Shown one piece after another: positions 46,344 to 58,996 of a DNA stretch of 64,000 nt. The stretch spans positions 2,108,001-2,172,000 of the forward strand of contig WAID01000003.1 in assembly GCA_016584495.1 (NCBI GenBank), read 5' to 3'. This DNA is from Celoporthe dispersa. Lineage: Eukaryota > Ascomycota > Sordariomycetes > Diaporthales > Cryphonectriaceae. The notes under the pieces were generated by a model, which worked only from the letters and a program-made list of their open reading frames with translations, had not been told where the DNA came from and did no database searches. Numbering within the stretch: the stretch's first letter is position 1; each line of letters opens with the position of its first letter. The position numbers and the translations under genes are program-made.

Positions 46344-48361
46344 TCAAGGACACTTTTCTGTACAAGCGTCACGTCCCTCGACTGACTTATCTTCCTCGTC
46401 GGCCTGCACCCCCTCGATATGTGTCGTCCGATCTAGCTTTCCCGCCGTGAAGGCGCGGATCTTCTTGCCATAAACATAGACAAGAGGGAGGCCGAGCGTG
46501 ACGATGCCCAGGGCGGCTGCGTAGATGCAGAAGCTCTTCATGAAGCCGAGCTGCTCGACCCAGGTCGTGGCATCAAAGGACAGGGCGAAGCCGATGATGA
46601 GGCGGAATGACGAGACGTTGACGAGGACGGGACTTGGGAACCTTGCAATCAGCAAAAAGGTGGTGAACAGGTTGAGTGGTGGTGCTGTGGAACTCACCCA
46701 GCATATCCGGGATAGCTCTCGACGAGATAGACCGAGAACAGCGCGTTGGCCGTCAGAAACGCGAAGCCGATCAGAAAGATACTGATGAGGAACACGATGA
46801 TGGGCACCGTGCTGACGTTCTCGGCCGCATACCCAAACAGCACCGTCCCCACGATACCACACAGCAGAGGCAGCACGAGGCTGACCAGATGCGCCTCGGG
46901 CTCTCTCCTACCGCCAGCCCTCAACGCGTGCCAGTTGGACACCATGTCAGCGAGGTACCCGCCAAATAACCAGACAAACGGGCTCGCGACCACGACGGGG
47001 ATGACGGCCAGGCCGAGGTGCTCAAACTCCCAGCCGGCCGCGAGCAGCACCGCGGAGCCGACCTGCCCGGCCGCGCCCTGGATCGAGACAAGGACCGAGT
47101 TGACGAGCATCACCCACAGGATGTTGGGGAACACGGACGTCTTGACGGTCTCCCAGACGGCGCGGCGGGCGCGTGGCCACTCGGAGTCTACATCCAGGAT
47201 ACCGAAGTTGCTCTTCATGTCGCGCGGGCCGTAGCTGCTCGGTTCGAGGCGCGGGCGGGTCTCTCCCGGGTGCAGGGCGTACACCGGTCTACCGGCTGTA
47301 GAGGGGATCAGTAACGTCCCAAGTAAGGCTCAGGGGCCTCCGTCCCTGGGAGCTGTTCAACAACATACCAAGCTCGGCATCTGATCGGATAAAGCGAGAC
47401 TCGGGGACGAACGCAAGAAGAAAGAACCAGCTCAGGACACCCAGACCCGCCGTGATCCAGTAGATATATCTCCAGTCCAGACGAACCACAATGATGGGGC
47501 TATTTGATCATCTCACCTCATCTTGTCAGCCTCTCCAGGGGGTCTTTGTGTCTCAGAGGAGACTCATTCATTATACATGGATTCAGCACCTCAGCAGTGT
47601 GCACAACATACCTCGCGATTCCCAGACTCACGATGAACACCCCCTGGGCCGCACCGATCAGCGAGATGGCCCTGTTCCGCTGATGGATAAACATCATATC
47701 CTGCACGACCAGCGGGATCAGCGCCTCCACCGCCCCAGCCCCCAGGCCCTGGAACGCCCTCGCGGCAAGATGGCTCGGCAGGCTTCGTGAGGCGCCCGCC
47801 CACAGACCACCGGCCCACGCCATGACACCCACGGCCAGCAGGACCGGCCGGCGCCCGACGGCGATGGACAGCGGCACGAGGACGTACGAGGCGACGCCGT
47901 TCATGAGCAAAGGGAGCGAGCTCAGCAGGGCGACCTGCCACACGGGCGGGCCGCCGAGTCCAGCCAGCACGCTGAAGGGGTTGAGGTTGACATCGCCATC
48001 GACGCCGGCGAGCGTGCTCAGGTCAGGAGACCCGAGGATCCTAGGGTCGATGCCGTCGTACTCGAGCACGAAGACGGGGACGAGGGCGCCGATGATGAAC
48101 TCGGAGGCCAGCGCGAGGGCGCCGAAGAAGGAGAGAGCTGGTGACGGCGGCCCACTTGCGCCAGACCGGGAGGTTGAGCGGGTCGCGCGGGTCTGGCGTG
48201 GGCATGGGCACGCAGCGCAGGCGGTCGCCGTCAAAGAGGTGTGTGGTCCCAATGACCTCGGCCGCGGTAGTGCTGTTGTTGATATGGACGGTCGCCATGA
48301 TCGGGACAGCGGGCAGGTTCCCGGTTGGCTGTGGTGTCGACGGTGACCCTGAGGATTTCAT
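46344..48361 (-). CDS. MFS drug/general substrate transporter, one apparent frameshift
   Basis: Exons 48361-47612, 47499-47369, 47295-46698 and 46641-46344; about 591 aa after one correction. The N-terminal cytosolic tail contains PDPRDPLNLPVWRKWAAV, the usual lead-in to TM1 of fungal multidrug MFS carriers. TM1 should continue SSLFFGALALASEFIIGALV, but one extra base near 48130-48131 (TCTCC) breaks the frame. Later come VGRRPVLLAVGVMAWAGGLW (motif A region), AARAFQGLGAGAVEALIPLV, VRLDWRYIYWITAGLGVLSW and, in the C-terminal half, FVWLFGGYLADMVSNWHALR. Such proteins export drugs or secondary metabolites with H+ antiport at the plasma membrane. No biosynthetic gene lies beside it. Substrate unknown. 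Confidence 0.85.
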
Positions 48362-50049
48362 CTTGACTGTGGGTTGAGAATATAATCTTCCTGCTCTGCT
48401 CTTCTTCCTGCTGCTTGCCTGAACTGTTGGTTTTGTCCACCCCTTTTCTCTCTCTCTCTCTCTCTCTCTGTTCTCAGAAGAAAATCCAAGGGCGTGATTG
48501 TGGGTTGTAAATTATCGTTCTACTAGGTCACCTCAGTCTTCTCACAGTACCACCCAGGGGCTAAAGAAGAGAAGAAGAGAAATCCACACCAAGAAAAGAA
48601 AGTAGTATACGGACGGCGTTCAACGAAATTCGATTCGCTAGATGTAGTATCAGCACCACGATAATGTCAGACCCTGGAGAAGCCACCATGCATCAAACTC
48701 GCAACAGAATAAAAGAATACGAGATGCTCATGCGGCGCACGGCTATGTTGGCGTTCCAGACGGCACAGAATGGTACCCAAGACGTACCCAAATGGGAAAT
48801 TCATCAGCAGGTGCGTCAGAGAAAAAGAAGATAGAAAAAGAAACCAGCCACTACCAATCACCGCCTGTCCTCCCTGGGGCAGCAAGTAGAGCCTGGTGAA
48901 AGGGAGCCAACCTGGGCCAAGGGAAACAATTGACGAGGAGAATAGTGTAAATGGACGTTGCATGTGCTCTACTCAACCAGAGACTTTTTGCCTGCCCTAG
49001 GTAATTTCTGTGGTGCTTGCTCCCTTGAGACCTCAACAGCATGTGTGCATGGATAACAGCATGCGTGCATGTATCCATGCATGCATGCTCTAATAATACC
49101 ACCCAAGGAAAAAGAAAGGGAAAAAAGCAACATGCTCCCAAAAGCAACATCGAAGCCAAGCGAGCCACACCGAAAATCTTCCCAGAAGCATGACAGTGCA
49201 GCCAGCATCCGTCTTGTAGCGGTGAAGTCCTCCTCATCCAGCAAGGCCTCGAGATCGGCATTCGGCATCATGTCTCTCTCTCTCTCTCCCCCAGCGGCTC
49301 TCCTTTCTTCATTCCAACAACAGGCAGAGAGCTATTGTGGTAAGCCTGCCGCCGCCGCTGATCGAGGGTCGCAATTGGTAGGGACACACCTCTCGTCGGC
49401 CCCTTATCTGAAACCTGCTTTTTCTTTTGGCTCTTGTTCCCGTGTTGCGTCCCGCCTCCGGTACGGAGTGGCGTGCCCATCTGCCGTGGTGATTGGTAGT
49501 ACATGCCGCCAGCCCCCCTTCCAGCCAGTGCCTGGTCCACTTGCTGCGCAGGAAGTGTGGTGACACGGGAAGAACGCCAATATGGGTGGCCAGTCAGCCA
49601 GTGTGCCAGTCTCCCCCTCCCGGGCCTCCCTCCGTTCCACTTAGCCCGCCACTGCAGGCGCCATCCCGTGCGATACACTCACTCGGCGTTGTGGAGCCAA
49701 GAAGGGCTTGATTGGACGCAGTGGATGTTTGGGCGAGTCAAAAGATCGATCGTGCCTTTGGGTACCTCAGCGGGGGTACGATCTTGGATGATCACCTGGG
49801 CAGGCTGAGGAGGGAGAGGGATGGAAAGGGGAGCTTCGGTGTCTTGCAGGGTTGGGTTTGCTGCTGCTGCTGCTGCTGCTTTAATGGCAAAGCATAGACT
49901 GTCTTGATCTTTAGGGAACCTAAACTGGGGAGTCAGTAGTAAGAAGAGAGTGATCAGACCTGGTAGGGAGATGATCTCGGTCCCATCACGCGCAGATCAT
50001 CATGAAGTGTGGAAGAAGGGGCCTGGACAGGAAGTTCAGCAGATGCCAC

Positions 50050-50640
50050 ACCTTTTCCAGGGACCTGACCACGAGTCCTACCTAGTGCTGTCAACAGAAG
50101 ACCTGCCACTGGAAAGACCTGCTGCTGCCACTACAAGGCCTAGTAGCCATACTAAACAGACCAGGCTGCCCTCCAGAAGGCTAAGCGCCTTCACCATGTG
50201 CCCAACCGCTTTCCCTAAAACTGGTACCGTTACCAGAAGACCAGCTACTAGGAGAACCTCCAGGGCTGTTAGCTGCTATTACCACGAGAACAAGCTGTTT
50301 CACTAAGAGACCAAGCTCAACACCAGAAATCCAAGCAGCCTCACCAGATGCCTAAGCATGTGTTCTCAAGGACCAAGGGTGGACTCTTGCTGAGGTGCTA
50401 GGCTCTTTAATAAAAGACCAAGCTCTTTTCCCAAAAGAAAAGGCCAAATGCTCTTGCTGAGGCAGCAACTCCCCAGCCTCCCTTCTAGATGGCCACGTGC
50501 TTCCAGCAGCCCACCCTACCACAAGACCTGGTGCTTACCACAAAACCTAGTGCTGTCACTACAAGACCAAGCCTTCTACCAATATACCAAGCGCCTTCGC
50601 TTCAAGACCTGACATGCTTTCCAAGCAAGACCTGATGATG
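50050..50640. repeat. Degenerate ~20-22-bp minisatellite
   Basis: Roughly 25 imperfect units, each ending in a variant of ACAAGACCAAG or AGACCTG and beginning GC-T/C-T. Good examples are the consecutive units from about 50521 (CACAAGACCTG, CACAAAACCTAG, TACAAGACCAAG, AATATACCAAG, TTCAAGACCTG). Unit length varies from 20 to 23, so it is not a coding repeat. Units near the left end are more diverged. Confidence 0.65.
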
Positions 50641-51225
50641 TGGGTGGGTCGCTGTATAATTGTATAAGAGGACCGACCCTCCAGAGTTTTTTCTTTCTTT
50701 CTCTTTTCTTTCCTTCCTTCTTTAGACAGGCAACAATTCACAACTTCCTCTTTGAAAAAGACATACTCAGGTCGACAGTGCCCTTGCCCAGTGCTCAACA
50801 TGTTAGTCCATGCTGCTCTCGCCTCTTGGTTTCACTGGCACTGGTTTATAGCACTCTTGGCAAGCAGCCAGCTGCCTCCTTGAGCTTGGGCCTGGAGATC
50901 TGCCCAGACTGTACCGGCCCTCGATGCCAGAGTCCAAGGTCAGCGCATGTAGTACCGTGGGATACCTAGGCCACGAGATCCGTCGAGGGAGGGAACCGCT
51001 GCATAGTGCTGGTATGGTCGAAGTGGGTGTGGAACCAGATGACAGCCTTGTTATCTCGGCGCGAGATGGCCAAATCACTTTGATTTGCATCCAGGAGTGT
51101 GGACATCTCAGGGCATTTGGCATCATCCTGTCTTTGATGTGTGTAAATACACACATGGTTGATGCCTTCACCATCTATGCAGCTTCCGCATTAGCTGTCA
51201 ATACTGTCATTCCTTCCATCGGCGG

Positions 51226-51228
<3 letters not shown>

Positions 51229-51265
<37 letters not shown>
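51229..51265. repeat. (AG)n microsatellite
   Basis: About 18 AG units in the spacer. Confidence 0.95.
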
Positions 51266-51276
<11 letters not shown>

Positions 51277-52517
51277 TTGAAGACACCTGGATCCCGAGAA
51301 CGGCTTCACTTAATCCTGACTCGGGACGAATATAAGAATCCCATCTCGGAGAAGACTGGTCCATCAGGAGATGCTTGGGTCTACCTACTAACATCCTAGA
51401 GCTTGGTGGCAGCTGGGAGCATCTATGCATGACAGGAGGGAATTAATGCAGATTCAGACGAATAGAGGGCCCTCTCTGTCTACATTTAGACTTGTTTGTC
51501 TCGCTAGAAAGTAGCAGCTTAGGGAAGAGCGTAAATTGGTTCCGTCCGAACGTGACTGCGTCTTCATTGGCCCGGCTTTGCACGTACTCCTCTGATGATG
51601 GCAATGGGCTTATCTACGCTAAGTAGGCTATACGATTTCAATGTGAGGGGACATATAAGAAGTTCATCGCATGTATGATGAAGTTGTTATCAATAACAGT
51701 CAAACCGCACAAGAAAAAGAAGGAAGGAAAAAAAACATGGCTAATCGGGGTCAATCATACCAGGGGCACCTTGCCACAGTTGATTTTTTTTGGTACTATG
51801 GATGCCCGTTGTCGTCGTCTTCGCCTCCTTAGATATGATCAGTATTCGCGACTTTATCGCCAGGAGTCAACTCTCATCTCACCCAACCCAAGCCAAATAA
51901 ATGCCCACTACCACTTGGTCGACTTGATGTTTCTCCTCATCAGTAACTCTAACTTAAAACTTTCCAGCAAATGCCATAATATCATGGAGGAGCGGTCTGT
52001 CTGTCTGCCCTGACAGGCAGACTTGAGAATACATCTCCGACAACCTTGGCCAGTCTTGTACCCTATGTGCATGATTTGATCCCTGCCTGACCCAAACTCC
52101 TAAGGCTCTTCCTGAGATCCAAAAAAAAAAAAAAAAAAAAGACATTGTCGCTTACCCATCCCTTTCCCAAAAAAGTTTAAAAAATAAATTGGTATATCGC
52201 ATGGTTGGAGCGAAAATAAGTATAAAAACACGCTCCATGCTGCAAACCTCAAGACAGTCTCGGATGGATGAAGAAGAAGGAGAAAGAAAAAAAAGAGGGG
52301 GGGGGGTGCGGCATGCTGCATGCAGAGCAATGTTGGGCCCATTCAGCACTTGAACGGGACACCAATGTATGTCGATGTATGCGTTATGCAGGCTTTGGGT
52401 CGTCGCGTCCACGTTGTGTGAAATCACACCGAATCTCTGTCCCGTTTGTCCTTTGTCGTCTCGTTGTCGTCTCGCGAGTGTGTCTGTCATATATACAAGT
52501 GTGCACGTGTGCGTCGT

Positions 52518-54879
52518 TCATCGTCGTTCATTTCTTGTCCGCTGTTCCACGGTCAAAATCATGCCGATGCCGTCCCCCCCTGCGTCGAACAGCATCCCGT
52601 CTTTGGATCCTTCGGATATGGGGGAGGCATCGTTGCTGATATCAACAGGCCACTTGGGCGTCGGGACAGGGGCGTACTTGGCATCCTTTGCCTCTTCCAT
52701 CTCGACCCGCAGGATCTCGATGGCGAGCTCCCACCTCCTCACGAGCCGCACCCTGCGCTCGTCAAAGACCCTGGTGAGCTCGTCCTCCTCGTGTGCAAAC
52801 TCGGCGGCCAGGTCCTCGATGTCCTCCTCGCGCTTCTCCTCGAGCTTCTCCAGCTCCTTCTCCTGCCTCTCCAGCAGCTCCTCCATGCGCTTGGCCTGGC
52901 GGTCCCGCAGCACGTTGATGCGCGCCTGGTGCAGCCGCGCCATGCCCTCGAGCGCGTTGTGCTGCTGGCCCAGCTCGCGGAGGTGTTTTTCCGTGACGAC
53001 GCGCGGTGGCATGTTGGCGTCCACCTCGGCGAGGGGTGTTCGTCCCAGCGCCTTCATGCAGTAGGCCTCCATGTGCTTGACCCGGATCCGCACGCTCTTC
53101 TCGGCCTGCTCGAGGGATGACCTGAGGTCGATCTCGGCGGCGATCTGTCGCTCCTCGAGGTGCTGCTCCGTCTTTGCGTGGCGCTCGCGCATCTTCTCGG
53201 TCTGGTCCGAGTACTTCTCGTTCAGCACCACCTTGCGCTCGTGGTGTCGGGTCCACATCCTCCACTTGGTCTTTCTCTCAAACGCCAGGAACCTGCGCAT
53301 CTCCTCCTCCTGTTCAGCCTGGAGCCTCGTGAACTCCTCGCTCGCCTGTGTCCTCTTCTCTGCCTCCAGGCGGTCCAGCAGCGCCGCGGCAGCCGCTGCT
53401 TCCTGGGCGGCCTTCTCGGCCTCCTCCTCGGCCTCGCGCTGCTCCTCCTCCAGCCGCCTCCGCTCGAGCTCCTCCTGCCCGTCACAGAGGTTCGGACACC
53501 CGATCGTCGGGTCCCAGATGGCCCCGCAGATGTAGCAGAACTGTGCCTTGCACCTGCACGTCATGTGGGTGCAGCCGTGGCTCAGCTCGACGAGGGTCCT
53601 GCACCTGTAGCACCTCCTCCAGCCGGACTTCTCGCCCATGCGGAGGACCTGGTCCAGCTCCATGTCGCTGGGACAGTCCTGGCCGAGCGGGTGGGCGCGC
53701 ATCTTGCACATGGTGCACACGCGTGTCCGACACTCGCGGCAGATGACGTCGAAGGGGTGTTTTGGGTCGATCCTGTTCCGAGGCGGGATGAAGACGTTGC
53801 AGTTGGCGTTGGGACAAAAGATGCGCGCCTCCCAGGGCGTGCTGAACTGCTGCACGGCCTTCAGAAAGGCCTGCTGCTCCTCGCGGTTCAGGAGGGGCTT
53901 GATGATGCTGCCCGGGATCGCCTGTGTACAGCACCTGGGCGGCATCTTGGACTCGTCAGTGGTGGCCTGGCTGGTCATGATGCGCAGGCAGTTGCCGCAG
54001 TATGTGTGGCCGCACGGCAGGTTCTGGAGGTCGTCCTGCCTGGTAAAGTCATCTCGACAGCAGATACACGAGCTGATGACGCAATGCTGCTGCTGTTGTT
54101 GTTGTTGTTGATGATGGGAGCCCCCTTCCTGCCCAGATGATGATCCGTTTGTCTGTCTTATTTTGGGTGCCAGGAATGCATACATGATAGCAGGGGATAT
54201 GGATGATGATGACCGTTTTTTCCACCGCACTTTAGCCCTGATCTCGTTTGTTATATTGATGACGCTCCTCCTCTTCCCGACGCTGAACACGCTGGACGCC
54301 TTGCCTTCTGCGAAGGGCGAGCCTGGCTGCTGCCTGTTGGCCTTTGGCTGGTTGAGGCTCGGCTCCACCTGTGCGAGGTATCTGTCGTACTGAGAGAAGG
54401 TGAGACCTCTTGCCCTGACCACCCCCCCTGGGGCTCGCGTGGTGTCGGACGGTGGTGACCAGGGGGTCCGCAGGTGTACCTGCCGCCGCCGCCGGGGAGC
54501 ATGGTCTCGATGCCGTCGTCGTCAGGGCGGTGGTACCTGTGGTCTCGTTGGAGCCGGAGGAGGCGTTTCGAGCATGACTGGGAACGGCAGTGGCGTCATC
54601 TGACCCGGTCGTGATGTTGTTGTTGCTGCTGGCATCGATCGGTGTCTGTGGTCGTATTGATATGCCCAGCGCTTGTGCCCTTGCGGCGAGGTCCCGTCCT
54701 ATCTGCTCTTCTGCCGAGGAGGTCTCATCGCCTGCCGGCAGCAGCAGCACCTCCAGCACGTAGTCACTCTCCTGTAGCTCGGCCAGGACTGTGGCGGCGG
54801 GGAGGTTCATGTCGCTCGCGTTATTGGTGTGGCTGCCGCTGCTGGTGGGCTGCGAGGCGAGGGCAGCCAGCGAGCCCAT
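52518..54879 (-). CDS. RBR-type E3 ubiquitin ligase with long C-terminal coiled coil, one apparent frameshift
   Basis: Single exon, start ATG 54879 (MGSLAALASQPTSSGS), stop 52518; 786 aa if one base is removed from the C7 run at 54422-54428 (G7 on the coding strand). The correction links HHASPRG to VVRARGLTFSQYDRYLAQVE; otherwise the long N-terminal frame dies. Order: disordered Ser/Thr N-terminus; a (Gln)8 tract from CAG/CAA repeats; RING1 (CICCRDDF, LPCGHTYCGNC) at ~265-310; IBR (CPNANC, CRECRTRVCTMC, QDC); RING2 with RRCYRCRTLVELSHGCTHMTC, whose HGC cysteine is the expected thioester acceptor; then ~300 residues of Glu/Arg/Lys-rich coiled coil. RBR ligases receive ubiquitin from an E2 on that cysteine. 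Substrates are unknown. Confidence 0.88.
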
Positions 54880-57800
54880 CCTGACGTCGGTTCCTGCTCC
54901 TCTGCGGCCTCTGAAGGGGGTCTGTACCCATCCGAGGCTGTTGATACTTGCAGCAGCAGGAACAGGAGGGGAGAGAGAGAGAAGAGGTGTTTAGACGGTG
55001 TTGGTTTCGATCGACAGGAGGATAGAAGAGGTCGGCCGCTATGGCGTGACGAGGAACGACGAATGACGAGCAGAAGAAGCGTTCAAACCGTGCTGTGGAG
55101 GTCAGGCGCCGCAACCCTTCTTCAGAGCACAAGATCCATAATAATCCCCCGCCGCCGCCGCCTCCTTCTTGTGACCCTCAAAATCTACTGCCGAACCGAA
55201 CGCCAGTTAGGGGGGCTTTGTCCCACACACACACACACACATACACAGGCCAAAGCAGCATCCGCAAGGGTTCAGGGAGGACAAAATCTCTCGTGGAAAG
55301 AAGGCGGCTCTTGTGATTTGATCTTGATCTTGGATCTTGAGGGCGGCGGGTCGAGACGGGGGACTGGGGGCGGTTGGTGGTTGGACGAGGCGGCACAAGC
55401 GCTCTGGAGGGGTGGAGGGGGTGCACTGGGAGGATCGATCGCCTGGCCCACACCGCGGCCTGTTTGTCGGTGCTTGGTCGTTGCACGACAGCTTAGCTGG
55501 TGGAGCGACGATCTTGTGGTACGACCAGAGGGACCCGCAGCAGGCTCGTGGCTCTGCCTTGCTGGCACTGGGTGGACTGGCAGACTGGGTATGACGCGCT
55601 GGGTGCGGGATCGCAAGCGGGGGTCCTGGAGGCGAGGCTCTCGGTGGGTGGGTTTGGTGTGTGTGATTTGGGGTCTAAATAAGTCCCACACCTCTCTGTT
55701 GCTGGCTGGGCAGAGGTTCCAAGCCACAGGGACGGCCGTTCAGAGGTAATAGTATATATAGTACACAAGAAACAATGTGTTTCCAGGTCTCTGGATGGAA
55801 AAATTAAGTAGAGACTGTCGGTTGGTTGGCAGGGACGGGAGAGAAGGGGGAGAAAGGAAAAAGAAAGAAAAAATAGAAAAAGAAAAGGAAGAAGAAAAAG
55901 AAAAAGAAAATCTAAAACGAGGTGCATATACAGTATAGGTAGTATTGTAAAGCGCCCAGGCCCACCCCCCCCCCCGATCCTTGACCAGGCAGAAGGGCTG
56001 CATGGAAATAATAACCCCTCCCCCCCCCCCAAAAAAATCAAACTGCTTGATTAGTACCGACCCGGTCACTGTTCGATCGTTGACACGACGACTAAAAGTA
56101 TCAGTCATAAAAACCAGCTTCGAGAAGGCGGTGAAATCAAACCATCAAGCGAGGAAGAAGACGGGGAGAGAGGTGACCGACCTCAATGACCTCGGTCAGT
56201 TTCCTGGTTGCCAGCGCCGCATTCCGGGCTGCATCCTCAGCTGAGATCTAGAACCAGCCTTGACCAAACTTAGTTGGACCCTCTGGGTCCATGCCCACCT
56301 CCAGATGCCCAAGGAGCTTTTACCAGAATCTGGACAGCTCATGGGATGAGTGGTCACTGAGCAGCAGTTCCTGACTCCCGGACCCAACGAGTTCGGATGG
56401 TCTCACGCGTCTCGCCGTGTGCCAAATTTGTGACATATCACGAAACGCTTATCGCTCAACAATGGAACGTGACGAGCGGCTCGGAGAATTCCACCTGGGC
56501 GCACACGACGGAGAGACATTCTGTGGCCCTGCAACCACCCGTTGTCCTTCCGATAACGACCTGTCAAGTCTGTTGGTTGGCCACCCCCTCCTGATGGTGC
56601 GACTTTTTCCATGTGTAAATGTGAGTGTGAGTGTGGTATTTGGAGGAGCAAACGAGCCGGAGACCGACTGACCAAGCTCCATGGACCTGCAGCTGCTAGG
56701 CAAATTCCTCGTGACTTTTTTCCTCTCTCTCTCTCTACTTTTTCTTTTTCTTTCACTTTTATTTTTTTTATCCTTCCAAAGCAGCCCTGCGACATTATCC
56801 CTGCTGTGCTGTGTCTTCCTGCTATCTCGCATGACATGAACGAGACGAGCTTGCAAGACCACAACAAAACACGGCGCGATTCGACACTCATGCAGCCGCA
56901 GTAGACGCTGCTGGCCATGAGTGGGGACCTGTTTCGTTTCCACCGAACTCACCGCCCACGGCTCAGGACATGCATACTTAGTACTACGTAGTAGAGATAC
57001 CAGCGTGTTCTCTCCCCCTCCCCCCTTCTCTTTTTTTCTTTTTCTTTTTTTTTTTAGAGCAAAAAAACCAATGGACATAGTTACTTCGTCTAGATTTCCT
57101 GCCCGCGGAAAAGTTGGAACTTGATCACGAGGACCTTTATTCTAAACGATGGGTCTTTCGAGACAGACCACGTCAGAATGTAGGTACCATGGTATACTCA
57201 GTGCCCCAGTGGCATGACAGCTGCAGTGCTTCTTGCAAGGTTTAGGCGGGCCGCCGGGTGTTCCCACACGCCCGAGACCAGCATCAAAGATATCTTCCTT
57301 CCAAAACTTTTTCCCACCAACACGTTTTCTTCCGACAACTCCGGCGGCGCAGCGACCTAAGCGGCCTCACCGGTGCTACATGTACTATATTGGTGTCCAG
57401 TCTCCTGATACCTTCCCCTCCCATCCTCCCTCTTCTCTCTGGGTGCCGTGGGAATGGAGAGGAGCTCTTTTAAGTTTGAGAGAAAAGAAAAGGAAGCAAG
57501 AAAGAGACACGAAAAAAAGGAAAGAAAACAAAGATTTCTTGTAGAAAAAGTCAAGTTGAAACTTGTTGGGCAGCTCAACCAATGCATGCATCTCAGTCAC
57601 AGGATCAGGGATCATCAACAGCTGACCACCATCACCACCACCACCACCACCACGACGCTGGGATGCAAAGCTTACTCTTCCCGGAGGGGTGCCAGGCCAC
57701 GTTTTCGCACCTCATTTCCCATCTGTATCATCCCGCAGGCCCCAAGCACGTGCCGTGGCTTGTGAGCTTGGCAACGGGAATAAAAGTCCCTTCCCTCTTT

Positions 57801-58996
57801 TTGGTTCGTCGGTGAGAGGCCTCGCCAGTGCGTGATTGTGTGCGTGAGGTCCTGAGCCTAAAGAACTTAGGCATAAACACGCCGGTTCTTCTGGTAGCCA
57901 AGCCAGCCTGCACTAGGGCGTTTATGGAGGAAGAATTCGACGCCTGCCAGCCCCATCCAAACGTTTGTGATAAATCACAACGGCATTCTGTACTACTCAA
58001 GTAGGCGCTACGGCTCAATGCGACAGATCTAGTAACCGTCGAAACCATCACTCAAGGATCAAAGAGAGGGAGGAGAGGGGGAGACTCGGTTCCCATGGCG
58101 TGATTAGGCATCGGAAAAGTGTCGAATCGTTTGCCCACCTAAGGAATCACCCACCTGCATTGCACTTCGGGCCGATGACTGCAGTGCATGGCCCTGGAGC
58201 GTTACACTGGTGCTTCCAACGACCGACCACACTTCTAATTTACTACGTCCAGGGTATTATTCCATGCCAATGCAAGATGCTTCAGTAAATAACACCTCAG
58301 GTATATTATACAAGCCACTGATTCCTCAAGTTTAAATTGAAAATTTACTTGCTTATCTGGGGAAAGCACACGACACTGACCTTTAGGGACCTGTCTCTAT
58401 TGATATTTCAAACACCCGGTTATTATTATTATATAAAAAAAAAAAAAAAAAGGAAAAGGAAAGGAAAAGAAAATAGAAGAAGGAGGAGGAACCCGGGCCG
58501 TCAATTAATCTGTGCACGGAGCTCGTCGTCGCCCTCAAAGTGCATTCCGCCCTCGCACTGATTTCCTCCCACCTCCTAAACCCAGGAAAACCCAACAGGG
58601 CACCGGCCCATCAGCTGCAGCGCCTTTCACGCATCATCTTGTTTTGATACTCATTCTCGGATGGCAACCAGCTGTTTCCGAAGGCTGTCACATCTTCCTG
58701 CGAGGTCGTCCTCCTCTTTTCCTCGGCCGCCAGCACATGATATCTCTTTTTTGACCTCTCGCAGTTCTCGCTCCAGCCCCTCCGCCTCACCTCTAAGCTG
58801 TTTGTGCCGGGCAGGCTCAACCTTCTGTGTCAAAAGCGTCCTGTGCCACACATCATCCGATACCCTATTCTCACCAAAGCCTGTGCCGCCGTCGTCAACG
58901 AGATAGGCACCTTGTACGTCCCTAGAATTATAATGCAGCTTCAAAAGTGGAAACGGTTACTGCATAATCTGATTTCCATGCACATCGTAAGTCCCA
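54880..58996. other. 4.1-kb spacer including the RBR gene's upstream region
   Basis: No supported gene. Long ORFs here (for instance the plus strand at 54829-55749) are low-complexity and overlap the RBR start in antisense. Simple repeats: (CCG)n at 55149-55163, (CA)n at 55227-55248, A/G-rich 55840-55915, C10 runs near 55965 and 56020, (CAC)n at 57630-57650, A15 at 58437-58451. Confidence 0.45.

Larger units (their letters stand above)
48362..52517. other. 4.2-kb gene-empty spacer rich in simple repeats
   Basis: No supported protein gene on either strand. It holds (TC)n at 48450-48470, GCATGC-type repeats at 49040-49090, (CTG)n at 49861-49880, the ~21-bp minisatellite at 50050-50640, (AG)n at 51229-51265 and A20 at 52121-52140. 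A 5' leader or promoter for the MFS gene must lie at its left end. Confidence 0.5.

Noticed and set aside
46344..48361. Secondary-metabolite cluster around the MFS exporter
   Set aside because: No polyketide, peptide, terpene or P450 gene is adjacent in the window.
53160..54140. 326-aa plus-strand ORF over the RBR ligase
   Set aside because: Leu/Ala-rich antisense shadow of the coiled-coil and RING regions.
54829..55749. 306-aa plus-strand ORF
   Set aside because: Low-complexity Gly/Arg/Trp-rich translation in a repeat-rich region; it overlaps the start of the RBR gene in antisense and has no recognisable domain.
57582..57815. Small plus-strand ORF with nine consecutive His
   Set aside because: The His run is a (CAC)n microsatellite; there is no other sign of coding and no splice or domain support.
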